Below, one piece after another: positions 30,518 through 37,571 of a DNA stretch of 43,273 bases. The translations under genes and the position numbers were made by a program. The DNA is from Sulfuritalea sp. Lineage in GTDB: Bacteria; Pseudomonadota; Gammaproteobacteria; Burkholderiales; Rhodocyclaceae. The stretch is from positions 1 to 43,273 of the forward strand of contig JAMPYF010000038.1 in assembly GCA_023700805.1 (NCBI GenBank), read 5' to 3'. Within the stretch, counting starts at the first letter, position 1; each line of letters opens with the position of its first letter. The notes below the pieces were generated by a model. The model ran no database searches. It was not told where the DNA came from and saw nothing but the letters and a program-made list of their open reading frames with translations.

Positions 30518-31540
30518 ATGATCGCAGCGGATTATTTCGACGGCCGCAGTTCGCGGCGTCACCCCGTCCATCTTGGCTTGCGCGATGGCGCGGTAGTGGT
30601 CGAGGGTGAATTCGGCCGCCGCAGCGCCGCGCTGGATGCCGTCGAGATCTGCACGGGCGCCGAACGGACCCCGAGCACGATCCGCTTCGCCGATGGCGCC
30701 ATCTGCGAAATCCGCGACAGCGCGGCCTGGGCCGCCGAACTCGCCGGCGCCGGCATTGGCGCCGGCGCGGTGGCCAGCGCCGAGCGGCGCTGGCATTGGG
30801 CCTTGGCCGCCCTGACGGGCGCCGTGCTGATCATCGCCGCAATCTATGCCTACGCCCTGCCCTGGCTTGCTCGGCAGTTGGCACCGGCGATCCCGTCGGC
30901 GGTGACGCAATCGATTTCCGATGCCGTCTTGAAGGGACTCGACGCCAGGCTGCTGGCACCGAGCAAGACAAACCCACAGCGTCAGCAGGAAATCGCGGCC
31001 AAAGTGGCAGCACTGGGCAGCCCCGGCGCCAGCCTGCCGCCGCATCGCCTGTTGTTCCGTTCGGCGCCGCAGATCGGTCCCAATGCCTTTGCCCTGCCCG
31101 GCGGCGACCTGGTGGTGCTGGATGAGCTGCTGGCCCTGGCCAGACGCGACGAAGATGTGGTCGCCGTGGTGGCGCACGAACTGGGCCACCTGCGCCACCA
31201 CCACGGCATGCGCCAGTTGCTGCAGAGCGCCGTGGTCTCCTTCGTGGTCGGCGTCTATCTCGGCGACGTATCCACCGTCGTCGCCGGCCTCACCACGCTC
31301 CTGCTCGAATCCCGCTATTCGCGCGAGTTCGAACTCGAAGCGGATGCCTATGCCGGGCGCCTGCTGCTGCCGACGCCGGCCTCGCTCGATCCCCTGATCG
31401 ACATGCTGCTGCGCCTCGACGCCGCGCATGCCAAAAGCCGCGCCGCCGATCAAGGGGGGCTGTTCGGCGCCGGCGATCTGCTCAGCAGCCATCCCGACAC
31501 CGCCGGCCGGGTCAGCGCGCTGCGGGCGATGAAGCGCTGA
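30518..31540 (+). CDS. M48 family metallopeptidase
   Basis: A 340-residue membrane-anchored zinc protease. A soluble N-terminal beta-rich part (1-90) is followed by a membrane helix (about 94-114, WALAALTGAVLIIAAIYAYA) and the M48 catalytic domain with HELGH at residues 220-224 and the third zinc ligand in FELEADAYA near 272. M48 proteins include HtpX-like quality-control proteases and BepA-like periplasmic ones; this one resembles the latter group linked to DUF898. It begins right after the DUF898 stop codon, so the two are translationally coupled. Confidence 0.92.
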   Translation: MIAADYFDGRSSRRHPVHLGLRDGAVVVEGEFGRRSAALDAVEICTGAERTPSTIRFADGAICEIRDSAAWAAELAGAGIGAGAVASAERRWHWALAALTGAVLIIAAIYAYALPWLARQLAPAIPSAVTQSISDAVLKGLDARLLAPSKTNPQRQQEIAAKVAALGSPGASLPPHRLLFRSAPQIGPNAFALPGGDLVVLDELLALARRDEDVVAVVAHELGHLRHHHGMRQLLQSAVVSFVVGVYLGDVSTVVAGLTTLLLESRYSREFELEADAYAGRLLLPTPASLDPLIDMLLRLDAAHAKSRAADQGGLFGAGDLLSSHPDTAGRVSALRAMKR

Positions 31541-31611
31541 AGCCGGCCGTACTTGCAGATCGCTGGTCGGGGATCGACAATACTGCGGTGATTGAAATCG
31601 GGAGTGCCGCC

Positions 31612-32106
31612 ATGAAGCCCTATTCCGCAATTCTGTCCGCACCGGGATTCGCCATCGGCGTCTGCTGCGACAAGGACGAGATCACGGGCATCGACTACCT
31701 CGAAGCACGCGCCGAACTCGCGCCGCAGACCCCGCTGGCGCAGGAAGCCGTGCGCCAGTTGCGCGCCTGGCTGAAAGATCCGTCATTCCAGTTCGGCCTG
31801 CCGCTGGCGCCGGCCGGCACGCATTTCCAGCGCCGCGTCTGGGACCAGATCGCCGCGATTCCACCGGGCCGCACCATGAGCTACGGCGAAGTCGCCGCGG
31901 CCATCCGCAGCGGCCCGCGCGCGGTGGGCAACGCCTGCGGCGCCAACCCCTACCCGATCGTGGTGCCCTGTCATCGCGTGGTCGCGGCGCACCAGGGCCT
32001 CGGCGGTTTCGCGCGGCAGCGCGGCGGCTTCCTGCTCGATATCAAGCGATGGCTGCTGGACCACGAACGACAATCCCCCCGGCCCCCTTTCCGCGAAAGG
32101 GGGTGA
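31612..32106 (+). CDS. ogt: Methylated-DNA-[protein]-cysteine S-methyltransferase
   Basis: A 164-residue suicide DNA-repair protein that takes the methyl group from O6-methylguanine. Motifs are FQRRVWDQIAAIPPGRTMSYGEVA (helix-turn-helix start), RAVGNACGANP (Arg finger and Asn hinge), and the acceptor cysteine C120 in V-P-C-H-R-V. The start at 31612 (MKPYS) has GGGAG upstream; a GTG at 31588 is less likely. The final residues (R-Q-S-P-R-P-P-F-R-E-R-G) are read from a REP hairpin, so the natural end has been extended by about a dozen codons. xerD follows after 62 bases. Confidence 0.95.
   Translation: MKPYSAILSAPGFAIGVCCDKDEITGIDYLEARAELAPQTPLAQEAVRQLRAWLKDPSFQFGLPLAPAGTHFQRRVWDQIAAIPPGRTMSYGEVAAAIRSGPRAVGNACGANPYPIVVPCHRVVAAHQGLGGFARQRGGFLLDIKRWLLDHERQSPRPPFRERG
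32083..32103. repeat. REP-like hairpin at the 3' end of ogt
   Basis: CCCCCTTTC (32083-32091), CGC, GAAAGGGGG (32095-32103), then TGACTC. The shared GGGGTGACTC ending places it in one family with the hairpin in holA. It encodes the last residues of Ogt. Confidence 0.8.
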
Positions 32107-32168
32107 CTCTTGTTCGCTGCGCTCCGGAAACACGCTTGCCTTGCCTTGGGACGGCCCGGCGGCAAGGC

Positions 32169-33077
32169 ATGACCTCGGCTTCTGATGCCGCCCTGATCGA
32201 CGAATTCGTAGACGCCTTGTGGCTCGCCGACGGGCTGTCGAAGAACACGCTGGGCAGTTACCGCAGCGACCTGGCGCTGTTCGCGCACTGGCTCGCCGCA
32301 AACAATTCCACGATAGTTGGCGCTGACGAGACGGCGATCAACGCCTATCTCGCCCATCTGCATGCCCGCCCCGGCGGCATCAAGTCGGCCAGCCAGCGGC
32401 GGCTGATGGCCACGCTGCGCCGTTGCTACCGCTGGCTGCTGGACCAGGGCCGGCTGCGCACCGATCCGCTGCTCAACATCGACAAGCCGCGGCCGATCCA
32501 GCGCTTTCCCAAGACACTCTCGGAAAAACAGGTGGAAGACCTGCTGGGCGCGCCCGACGTCGCGACCCCGCTCGGTTTGCGCGACCGCGCCATGTTCGAG
32601 CTGCTCTATGCCACCGGCCTGCGCGTGTCGGAGCTGGTCGGCGTGCGCCTGTTCGAGGTCAGCCTCAACGACAACGTGGTGCGCGTGATGGGCAAGGGCT
32701 CGAAGGAAAGACTGGTGCCGCTGGGGCAGATCGCCGCCGAATGGCTGCAGCGCTACATCGCCGGCGCGCGCGGCGAACTGCTCAGGCAACACGTCTCCGA
32801 CGCCGTCTTCGTCACCGTGCGCGGCGGCGCCATGACGCGGCAGATGTTCTGGACCCTGGTCAAGAAATACGCGCTGCAGGTCGGCATTCCGCAGCAGCGC
32901 ATCTCGCCGCATGTGCTGCGCCATGCCTTTGCCACGCATCTGCTGAACCACGGCGCCGATCTGCGCGTGGTGCAGTTGCTGCTCGGCCACGCCGACATCT
33001 CGACGACCCAGGTGTACACCCACGTCGCGCGCGAGCGGCTCAAGCAATTGCATCGCGTGCATCATCCGCGCGGCTGA
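32169..33077 (+). CDS. xerD: Site-specific tyrosine recombinase XerD
   Basis: A 302-residue tyrosine recombinase that, with XerC, resolves chromosome dimers at dif. The N-terminal SAM-like domain (FVDALWLADGLSKNTLGSYR) is followed by the catalytic domain with R in ATGLRVSELV, K in GKGSKERLVPLG, H-x-x-R in SPHVLRHAFATHLL, the H in LLGHADISTTQ and nucleophile Y in TQVYTHV. The length is right for XerD rather than a phage integrase. Residues I-V-G-A-D-E-T-A between two N-terminal helices are encoded by a copy of the dispersed 22-bp motif (32315-32336). Confidence 0.94.
   Translation: MTSASDAALIDEFVDALWLADGLSKNTLGSYRSDLALFAHWLAANNSTIVGADETAINAYLAHLHARPGGIKSASQRRLMATLRRCYRWLLDQGRLRTDPLLNIDKPRPIQRFPKTLSEKQVEDLLGAPDVATPLGLRDRAMFELLYATGLRVSELVGVRLFEVSLNDNVVRVMGKGSKERLVPLGQIAAEWLQRYIAGARGELLRQHVSDAVFVTVRGGAMTRQMFWTLVKKYALQVGIPQQRISPHVLRHAFATHLLNHGADLRVVQLLLGHADISTTQVYTHVARERLKQLHRVHHPRG
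32315..32336 (+). repeat. Dispersed 22-bp motif, copy e
   Basis: AGTTGGCGCT + GACGAGACGGCG, two mismatches. Sense strand of xerD, read V-G-A-D-E-T-A. Confidence 0.75.
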
Positions 33078-33083
33078 TCCGCT

Positions 33084-33848
33084 TCAACCGGGACAGGCAT
33101 GGCGCTGCAACGCCTGCACGATCTCGCCCGTCGCCCGGTCCTGGACGAAAGCCGCCACGCCGAGATCGGCACGCTTCCAGCCGGGCTCCAGCGCGATTTC
33201 CCGATTCAGCATCAGGCGCCCGTCGGCACCCGCCGCCAGCGGTCCAAGCAGGCGCCGCACGACATAGTCGTGGCGCAGCGTCTTGCCGGAGTTTTCGCCG
33301 GCGCGGACTTCGGATTCGAGATTGTTTTCGTAAAGCGCCAGCCATGCATCGAGTCCCGGCCGTGCCATGACGATCTCGCCGCCGACGGCAAGGCGTGCCG
33401 CACCCGTGGCGCCCAACTGCAGCGCGATGCGCGCCGCCGGGCGGGCGTCGCCTGCAGCGTCGAGCGGGCTGGCGCCGCTGCGCCAGTCGCGGCCGTTGCG
33501 CAGGAACTGCGGCGTGTAGACCAGGCGCGAGCGCGCCAGGCCGGCCATCGTCTGCTGGCGCTCGGTGTAGCGCGGACTGGCGAAACGATCCGTCCAGCCG
33601 AGACGATCCCAGTAGTCGACATGGAAGGCCAGCGGCACCAGTCGCCCGGCGTACTCGGCGCGGTCCCTGAACTGCGACAGGCGCCGGTCGGCCGGCGGGC
33701 AACTGTCGCAGCCTTCCGAGGTGTAGAGCTCGAGCAGCACCGCGCGCTGTTCGCCGCTGTGCGCCGCGCAGGCGGCGAAAGCCGCGGGCGCTGGCAGTGC
33801 AGCGCACAGCCAGGCCAGCAGCGGCGGGAAAAGTCGTCCTCGGTTCAT
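33084..33848 (-). CDS. Exported DUF1223 thioredoxin-fold protein
   Basis: A 254-residue protein with a signal peptide (hydrophobic residues 7-25) and the DUF1223 domain. Near its start is ELYTSEGCDSCPPADRRL, with the thioredoxin-like C47-x-x-C50. Further conserved text is PLAFHVDYWDRLGWTDRFASP near 73-93. The fold implies a periplasmic thiol-disulfide or redox-related role, but no activity is established for the family. It is convergent with xerD, with only 6 bases between the stops, and divergent from ybaK. Confidence 0.9.
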   Translation of the reverse strand: MNRGRLFPPLLAWLCAALPAPAAFAACAAHSGEQRAVLLELYTSEGCDSCPPADRRLSQFRDRAEYAGRLVPLAFHVDYWDRLGWTDRFASPRYTERQQTMAGLARSRLVYTPQFLRNGRDWRSGASPLDAAGDARPAARIALQLGATGAARLAVGGEIVMARPGLDAWLALYENNLESEVRAGENSGKTLRHDYVVRRLLGPLAAGADGRLMLNREIALEPGWKRADLGVAAFVQDRATGEIVQALQRHACPG

Positions 33849-33943
33849 GGTGGCCCCCCGTAAGCGCAAGACAGGCATGAGACAACCATTGGTCGCGCGC
33901 GCCGCGGATTCCTTACGCACGGCGGCTCCTTTCGCCGGGAGCG

Positions 33944-33949
33944 TACAAT
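33944..33949 (+). promoter_or_regulatory. -10 box immediately before ybaK
   Basis: TACAAT ends only seven bases before the ybaK ATG at 33957. If used, transcription would begin at about the A of the start codon, giving a leaderless mRNA. No ribosome binding site is visible. Confidence 0.4.
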
Positions 33950-33956
33950 TTGCCGC

Positions 33957-34460
33957 ATGAGATCTGAACCCAGCAACCCGAATTCGGGCCCCGAGACCCC
34001 GGCGACCAAGTTCCTGCACAAGCACGGCGTCGCCCATTCCAACCATCTCTACGAGTACGAGGAGCATGGCGGCACCCAGGTGTCGGCGCGCGAGCTGAAT
34101 GTCCCCGAGCACGCCGTGGTCAAGACCCTGGTCATGGAAGACGAGAATGCCAAGCCGCTGATCGTGCTGATGCACGGCGACCGCAAGGTGTCGACCAAGG
34201 AGCTGGCACGCCAGATCGGGGTCAAGAAAATCAGCCCCTGCAAGCCCGAGGACGCCCTGCGCCACACCGGCTACATGGTCGGCGGTTGTTCGCCCTTCGG
34301 TACCAAGAAGGTGCTGCCGGTGCATATGGAAAAATCCATCCTCGACCTGCCGCTGATCTATATCAACGGCGGCCGTCGCGGCTACCTGGTCGGCGTCCAT
34401 CCGCACGACATCCTGCGCGTGCTGCAACCGAAGATCGTCGAGTGCGCGCTTAAGGATTAA
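33957..34460 (+). CDS. ybaK: Cys-tRNA(Pro) deacylase YbaK
   Basis: A 167-residue trans-editing protein that removes cysteine from mischarged tRNA-Pro. It shows the YbaK/EbsC pattern: TPATKFLHKHGVAH at the start, VVKTLVMED near 60, the conserved lysine region, TGYMVGGCSPFGTKKVLPVH near 103-122 and IYINGGRRGYLVGVHP near 140. The length is normal apart from a short N-terminal tail (first 14 residues). Its stop codon overlaps that of the convergent TRIC-family gene (TTAA shared). Confidence 0.95.
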   Translation: MRSEPSNPNSGPETPATKFLHKHGVAHSNHLYEYEEHGGTQVSARELNVPEHAVVKTLVMEDENAKPLIVLMHGDRKVSTKELARQIGVKKISPCKPEDALRHTGYMVGGCSPFGTKKVLPVHMEKSILDLPLIYINGGRRGYLVGVHPHDILRVLQPKIVECALKD

Positions 34461-35086
34461 CGCGAGCGATAGGTCGGCAGGCTGAGCTGATAGCGGATCG
34501 CCGCCAGGCGCAGGCCCAACACCACTGCCGCGCCGGCTGCCGCCGCGACCGCGTCGCCCAAACCGAAGTGCAGGCAGCCGAGCAGGGTCAGCGCGCCGAG
34601 CCAGGAGGCCGTGGCGTAGAGCGTGCCGGGGCGCATCACCAGCGGCACTTCATTGACCAGGATGTCGCGCAGCATGCCGCCGACGACGCCGGTGATGACC
34701 CCCAGCAGCGACACGGAAAGCCAATGCACGCCGGCAGCGAGGCCGACCTGGCAGCCGACCACGGTGAATAGCGCAAGACCCACGGCATCGGGCACCACGA
34801 ACAGGCCCGTGCGCACGCGGATACGCCTCGCCAGGAGGAAGGTAAAGCCGACCGCGAGCAGGCCGCAGACCAGGTAGGCGACATCGACCAGCCAGAACAC
34901 CGGGCGGTCCAGCAGCAGATCGCGCAGCGTGCCGCCGCCCAGGCTGGTAGCCAGCCCGACGATCACGGCGCCGACCAGGTCCATCTGCTTGTCCTCGGTT
35001 TCCAGCACCGCCGAGGCGGCATTGACCGCCACCGCCGCCATGCCGACTGCGTAGATCAGCTCGGCCGGTGCGGGCAGGGGCGTCAT
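34457..35086 (-). CDS. TRIC-family cation channel (UPF0126)
   Basis: A 209-residue membrane protein with seven hydrophobic segments and two related halves, each with the glycine-rich kinked motif: ATSLGGGTLRDLLLDRPVFW near residues 45-64 and VVGGMLRDILVNEVPLVM near 134-151. This is the YadS/YicG family, prokaryotic relatives of trimeric intracellular cation channels that conduct potassium. The start codon overlaps the folB stop (ATGA), so it is translated with folB. It is convergent with ybaK. Confidence 0.93.
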   Translation of the reverse strand: MTPLPAPAELIYAVGMAAVAVNAASAVLETEDKQMDLVGAVIVGLATSLGGGTLRDLLLDRPVFWLVDVAYLVCGLLAVGFTFLLARRIRVRTGLFVVPDAVGLALFTVVGCQVGLAAGVHWLSVSLLGVITGVVGGMLRDILVNEVPLVMRPGTLYATASWLGALTLLGCLHFGLGDAVAAAAGAAVVLGLRLAAIRYQLSLPTYRSR

Positions 35087-35430
35087 CGCGAGCGTTCGAT
35101 CTGCACGCCGACCCGGCGCACGCCTTTCATGATGCCCATCTTGGCGATGCTGATCTTGACCCAGGGCGCGCCGAACTCGTTCAACAGCAGGCCGATCACG
35201 TATTCGCCGAGAGTTTCCAGCAGGTTGAAGTGACGCGTCGCCAGTTCGGCGCGGATGCGATCGATCACCGCGTCGTAGCGGATGGTCTTGTCGATATCGT
35301 CGTCCTGCGCCGCCTCGTCGGGCACGCCGAAGGTCAGGCTGATTTCCAGCGACTGCGGCGCCGCCTTTTCGCGCTCGAATATCCCGACGTGGGCGTCGAC
35401 CCGCATGTCGTCGATGAAGATGAAATCCAC
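35083..35430 (-). CDS. folB: Dihydroneopterin aldolase
   Basis: A 115-residue folate-synthesis enzyme that converts dihydroneopterin to 6-hydroxymethyl-dihydropterin. Family features are the start DFIFIDDMRVDAHVGIFERE, with the substrate-binding E19-region, SLEISLTFGVP near 27, the IRYDAVIDRI segment near 50, NLLETLGEYV near 69 with the conserved Glu, and KISIAKMGIMKGVRRVGV near 91-108 with the catalytic lysine region. The start is GTG. It overlaps the TRIC-family gene by four bases and is divergent from plsY. Confidence 0.93.
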   Translation of the reverse strand: MDFIFIDDMRVDAHVGIFEREKAAPQSLEISLTFGVPDEAAQDDDIDKTIRYDAVIDRIRAELATRHFNLLETLGEYVIGLLLNEFGAPWVKISIAKMGIMKGVRRVGVQIERSR

Positions 35431-35445
35431 GTGACGTCCCCGGTT

Positions 35446-35451
35446 TAAAAT
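35446..35451 (+). promoter_or_regulatory. -10 box upstream of plsY
   Basis: TAAAAT in the 44-base gap between folB and plsY, 23 bases before the plsY ATG. No clear -35 hexamer is seen. Confidence 0.4.
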
Positions 35452-35474
35452 CGCCCCATTCTAGGGAATCCGCA

Positions 35475-36065
35475 ATGAACCTGCTCGTTTCGGCCGTCTT
35501 CGGCTATCTGCTCGGCTCCGTACCTTTTGCCGTGATCGTCTCGCGCGCCTTTCGCCTGGCCGATCCGCGCAGTTTCGGCTCGGGCAATCCCGGCGCCACC
35601 AATGTGCTGCGCAGCGGCAACAAGCTCGCCGCCTTGCTGACCCTGCTCGGCGACGCGGCCAAGGGCTGGCTCGCGATGTTCATCGCCGCAAGAGTTGGCG
35701 CTGACGGTACGGCGATTGCGGCGGCGGGTCTCGCCGCCTTTCTCGGCCATGTGTTTCCCTTCACCCTCGGCTTCAAGGGCGGCAAGGGCGTGGCGACGGC
35801 GCTCGGCGTGCTGCTGGGTTTTTCCGGCGTGCTGGCCGGCGTCACGGCCGGCATCTGGCTGGCGGTGGCCGCCGTCACGCGCTATTCCTCGCTGGCGGCG
35901 CTGGTGGCCGCCGCGGCCGCACCCGTCCTCACCTGGTGGCTGCTGGGCGGGATCGAAAGCACCCTGACCGTCGCGCTGATGTGCGCGGTGCTGATCTATC
36001 GTCACCGGAGCAACATCAGGAAGCTGCTCGCCGGCACCGAAGGCCGCATCGGCGGCCGCAAGTAG
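35475..36065 (+). CDS. plsY: Glycerol-3-phosphate acyltransferase PlsY
   Basis: A 196-residue inner-membrane enzyme that acylates glycerol-3-phosphate from acyl-phosphate, the first step of phospholipid synthesis. All three family motifs are present: GYLLGSVPFAVIVSR with the catalytic Ser near residue 15, GSGNPGATNVLRSGNK near 35-50, and GHVFPFTLGFKGGKGVATALG near 93-113. It has five predicted helices. The residues R-V-G-A-D-G-T-A in the loop before the third motif come from a copy of the dispersed 22-bp motif (35693-35714). Confidence 0.95.
   Translation: MNLLVSAVFGYLLGSVPFAVIVSRAFRLADPRSFGSGNPGATNVLRSGNKLAALLTLLGDAAKGWLAMFIAARVGADGTAIAAAGLAAFLGHVFPFTLGFKGGKGVATALGVLLGFSGVLAGVTAGIWLAVAAVTRYSSLAALVAAAAAPVLTWWLLGGIESTLTVALMCAVLIYRHRSNIRKLLAGTEGRIGGRK
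35693..35714 (+). repeat. Dispersed 22-bp motif, copy f
   Basis: AGTTGGCGCT + GACGGTACGGCG, three mismatches. Sense strand of plsY, read V-G-A-D-G-T-A. Confidence 0.7.
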
Positions 36066-36090
36066 GGCCGGGCCGGCCGCGCATCGCGAC

Positions 36091-36498
36091 TCAGCTGCCG
36101 CCGGATTTCAGCACCGCCGCCGTGCGCAGATGCGACACGTAGGCCTTGTCGACCACGCCGATGTGCTCGACCAGCCAGGTCTTGACCAGGACCATCATTT
36201 CATCGCTGACGTCCTGGCGGATCGAATGCTGCTTGATTTTCGCCAGGTCGGCAGAGAAGGCCCGATGCGCGGCGATGTGGGCGTCCAGGTCGGGATAGCC
36301 GTGCAGGCGCAGCAACGCCTCTTCGACGGCGAAATGTATGTTCATGAAATTGGTCAGCTCGACGATAGCGAAATGCACGGCCGACCATTTGTCTTCCGAG
36401 GAAACCGCCAGTTCGAGGCGCGCCAGGACATCGAAAAGCACCTGATGCTGCTTGTCGATTTCGTCAATTCCGGTAAGAAGGCTATCGGTCCAGCTCAT
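36091..36498 (-). CDS. Bacteriohemerythrin
   Basis: A 135-residue single-domain hemerythrin with the complete di-iron ligand set: H18, H55, E59, H74, H78, H112 and D117, including the H-F-A-V-E-E segment and H-I-G-V-V-D. Such proteins bind oxygen reversibly, and in some proteobacteria supply O2 to enzymes or act in O2 or NO sensing. The ATG is at 36498. A -10-like TACAAT lies on the minus strand at 36538-36533. An FNR/ANR-like box at 36553-36566 suggests control by oxygen. Confidence 0.94.
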   Translation of the reverse strand: MSWTDSLLTGIDEIDKQHQVLFDVLARLELAVSSEDKWSAVHFAIVELTNFMNIHFAVEEALLRLHGYPDLDAHIAAHRAFSADLAKIKQHSIRQDVSDEMMVLVKTWLVEHIGVVDKAYVSHLRTAAVLKSGGS

Positions 36499-36552
36499 TG
36501 GCGGCTCCAGGCTCGTTCGCAGCACCCGGATCATTGTAGCCGCGATTTGCAT

Positions 36553-36566
36553 TTGATCCGGGTCAA
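36553..36566. promoter_or_regulatory. FNR/ANR-like box between hemerythrin and CNB genes
   Basis: TTGATCCGGGTCAA matches the FNR/ANR consensus TTGAT-N4-ATCAA at 9 of 10 defined positions. It lies in the divergent region between the hemerythrin gene and the two-CNB gene. Its spacing to the -10 boxes on either side (TACAAT minus strand at 36538-36533; TATAAT at 36600-36605) is not the classic -41.5, so the direction and sense of control are unclear. Confidence 0.45.
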
Positions 36567-36599
36567 GCGCCGTCAAGACAATCGCCCCGACTGCGCCCT

Positions 36600-36605
36600 T
36601 ATAAT
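36600..36605 (+). promoter_or_regulatory. -10 box upstream of the two-CNB gene
   Basis: Perfect TATAAT, 50 bases before the ATG at 36656. The -35 region is weak, which fits activator-dependent expression. Confidence 0.5.
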
Positions 36606-36655
36606 TGCCGCTTGCGGCAGGCCCGCGCCCAGCCCTTCGATGCAGGAAACCCGCC

Positions 36656-37555
36656 ATGGATGATCTGGACTTTTCAGCCAAACCCAGCGCCCCGGTGCGC
36701 ACGCCGGCGGCCGACCCCGGGGCCAAGGGCGAGGCGGCGTCCCTCTACGACCCGAAACTGGCCCTGGCGTTTTTCCGCCTCGCCGGAACCCTGGAACAAT
36801 TTCCGGCCGGCCAGCAGATATTTGTCGAAAACGAAAAGGCTTCCGGGTTTTTCTCCAAGGGGGCCCGCATCTACCTGCTGCTCGACGGCGACGTGACGCT
36901 GACGCTGAAGGGCAAGCCGCTGGAACTGGTGCTGCCCGGCGAGATTTTCGGCGAAATGGCCGCCATCGCCGACATACCGCGCAGCGCGACGGCCACCGCC
37001 AGGAAGAACTGCCGGGTGCTGTCGCTCGACGAAAAGCAATTCCTCGGCTCGCTGCAGCAGATGCCCGATTTTGCGCTGATGCTGATGAGCGTGATGGCCC
37101 AGCGCCTGCGCCGCGGCCTGGCGCGGCTGGCCGCGGCGAAAAAAGCCGCCACCGAGGTGCTGGAACACAGGAACACGCTGGACAGGAAAATGCTGGCCGA
37201 ATTGCAGCATGCGCTGGGCGATCCGACGCCCGCCTCGGCCGCCGCCGGCCAGACCGTGGTCACCAAGGGCGCCGTGGGCGCCTGCATGTTCGTCGTCACC
37301 GAGGGTCGCATCGCGATTTCGGTCGACGGCACGGTGATCGAGCATGTCGGGCCGGGCGGCGCCTTCGGCGAAATGGCGCTGGTCGACCGCACCGGCCGCT
37401 CGGCCACCGCGACGGCCGAAACCGACAGCGCCTGGCTGCTGATCGGCCGCAATGAATTTCTCGCCATGGTCAAGTCGCGGCCGGCCTTCGGCATCGCGCT
37501 GCTGCGCTCGATGAGCGCGCGCGTGCTGCACATCGGCAAGCTGCTCGGCTCCTGA
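36656..37555 (+). CDS. Protein with two cyclic-nucleotide-binding domains
   Basis: A 299-residue cytoplasmic protein with two CNB (CAP-effector-like) domains: one at about 45-150 (FPAGQQIFVENEKASGFF; LPGEIFGEMAAIADIPRSAT) and one at about 200-298 (VVTKGAVGACMFVVTEGRIA; GPGGAFGEMALVDRTGRSAT). Both keep the phosphate-cassette G-E-M-A ... R-S-A-T-A, so both could bind cAMP or cGMP. A charged helical linker joins them ([20 protein letters not shown]). There is no DNA-binding or enzymatic domain, so it may be a regulatory partner. It is divergent from the hemerythrin gene across an FNR-like box. The SulP protein at 23374 carries a related domain. Confidence 0.9.
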   Translation: MDDLDFSAKPSAPVRTPAADPGAKGEAASLYDPKLALAFFRLAGTLEQFPAGQQIFVENEKASGFFSKGARIYLLLDGDVTLTLKGKPLELVLPGEIFGEMAAIADIPRSATATARKNCRVLSLDEKQFLGSLQQMPDFALMLMSVMAQRLRRGLARLAAAKKAATEVLEHRNTLDRKMLAELQHALGDPTPASAAAGQTVVTKGAVGACMFVVTEGRIAISVDGTVIEHVGPGGAFGEMALVDRTGRSATATAETDSAWLLIGRNEFLAMVKSRPAFGIALLRSMSARVLHIGKLLGS

Positions 37556-37571
37556 AAGCCGCGGCAAGCGT

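Noticed and set aside
30886..30907. Possible further copy of the dispersed motif (AGTTGGCACCGGCGATCCCG) in the M48 gene
   Set aside because: Too many mismatches, including within the core; kept out of the count.
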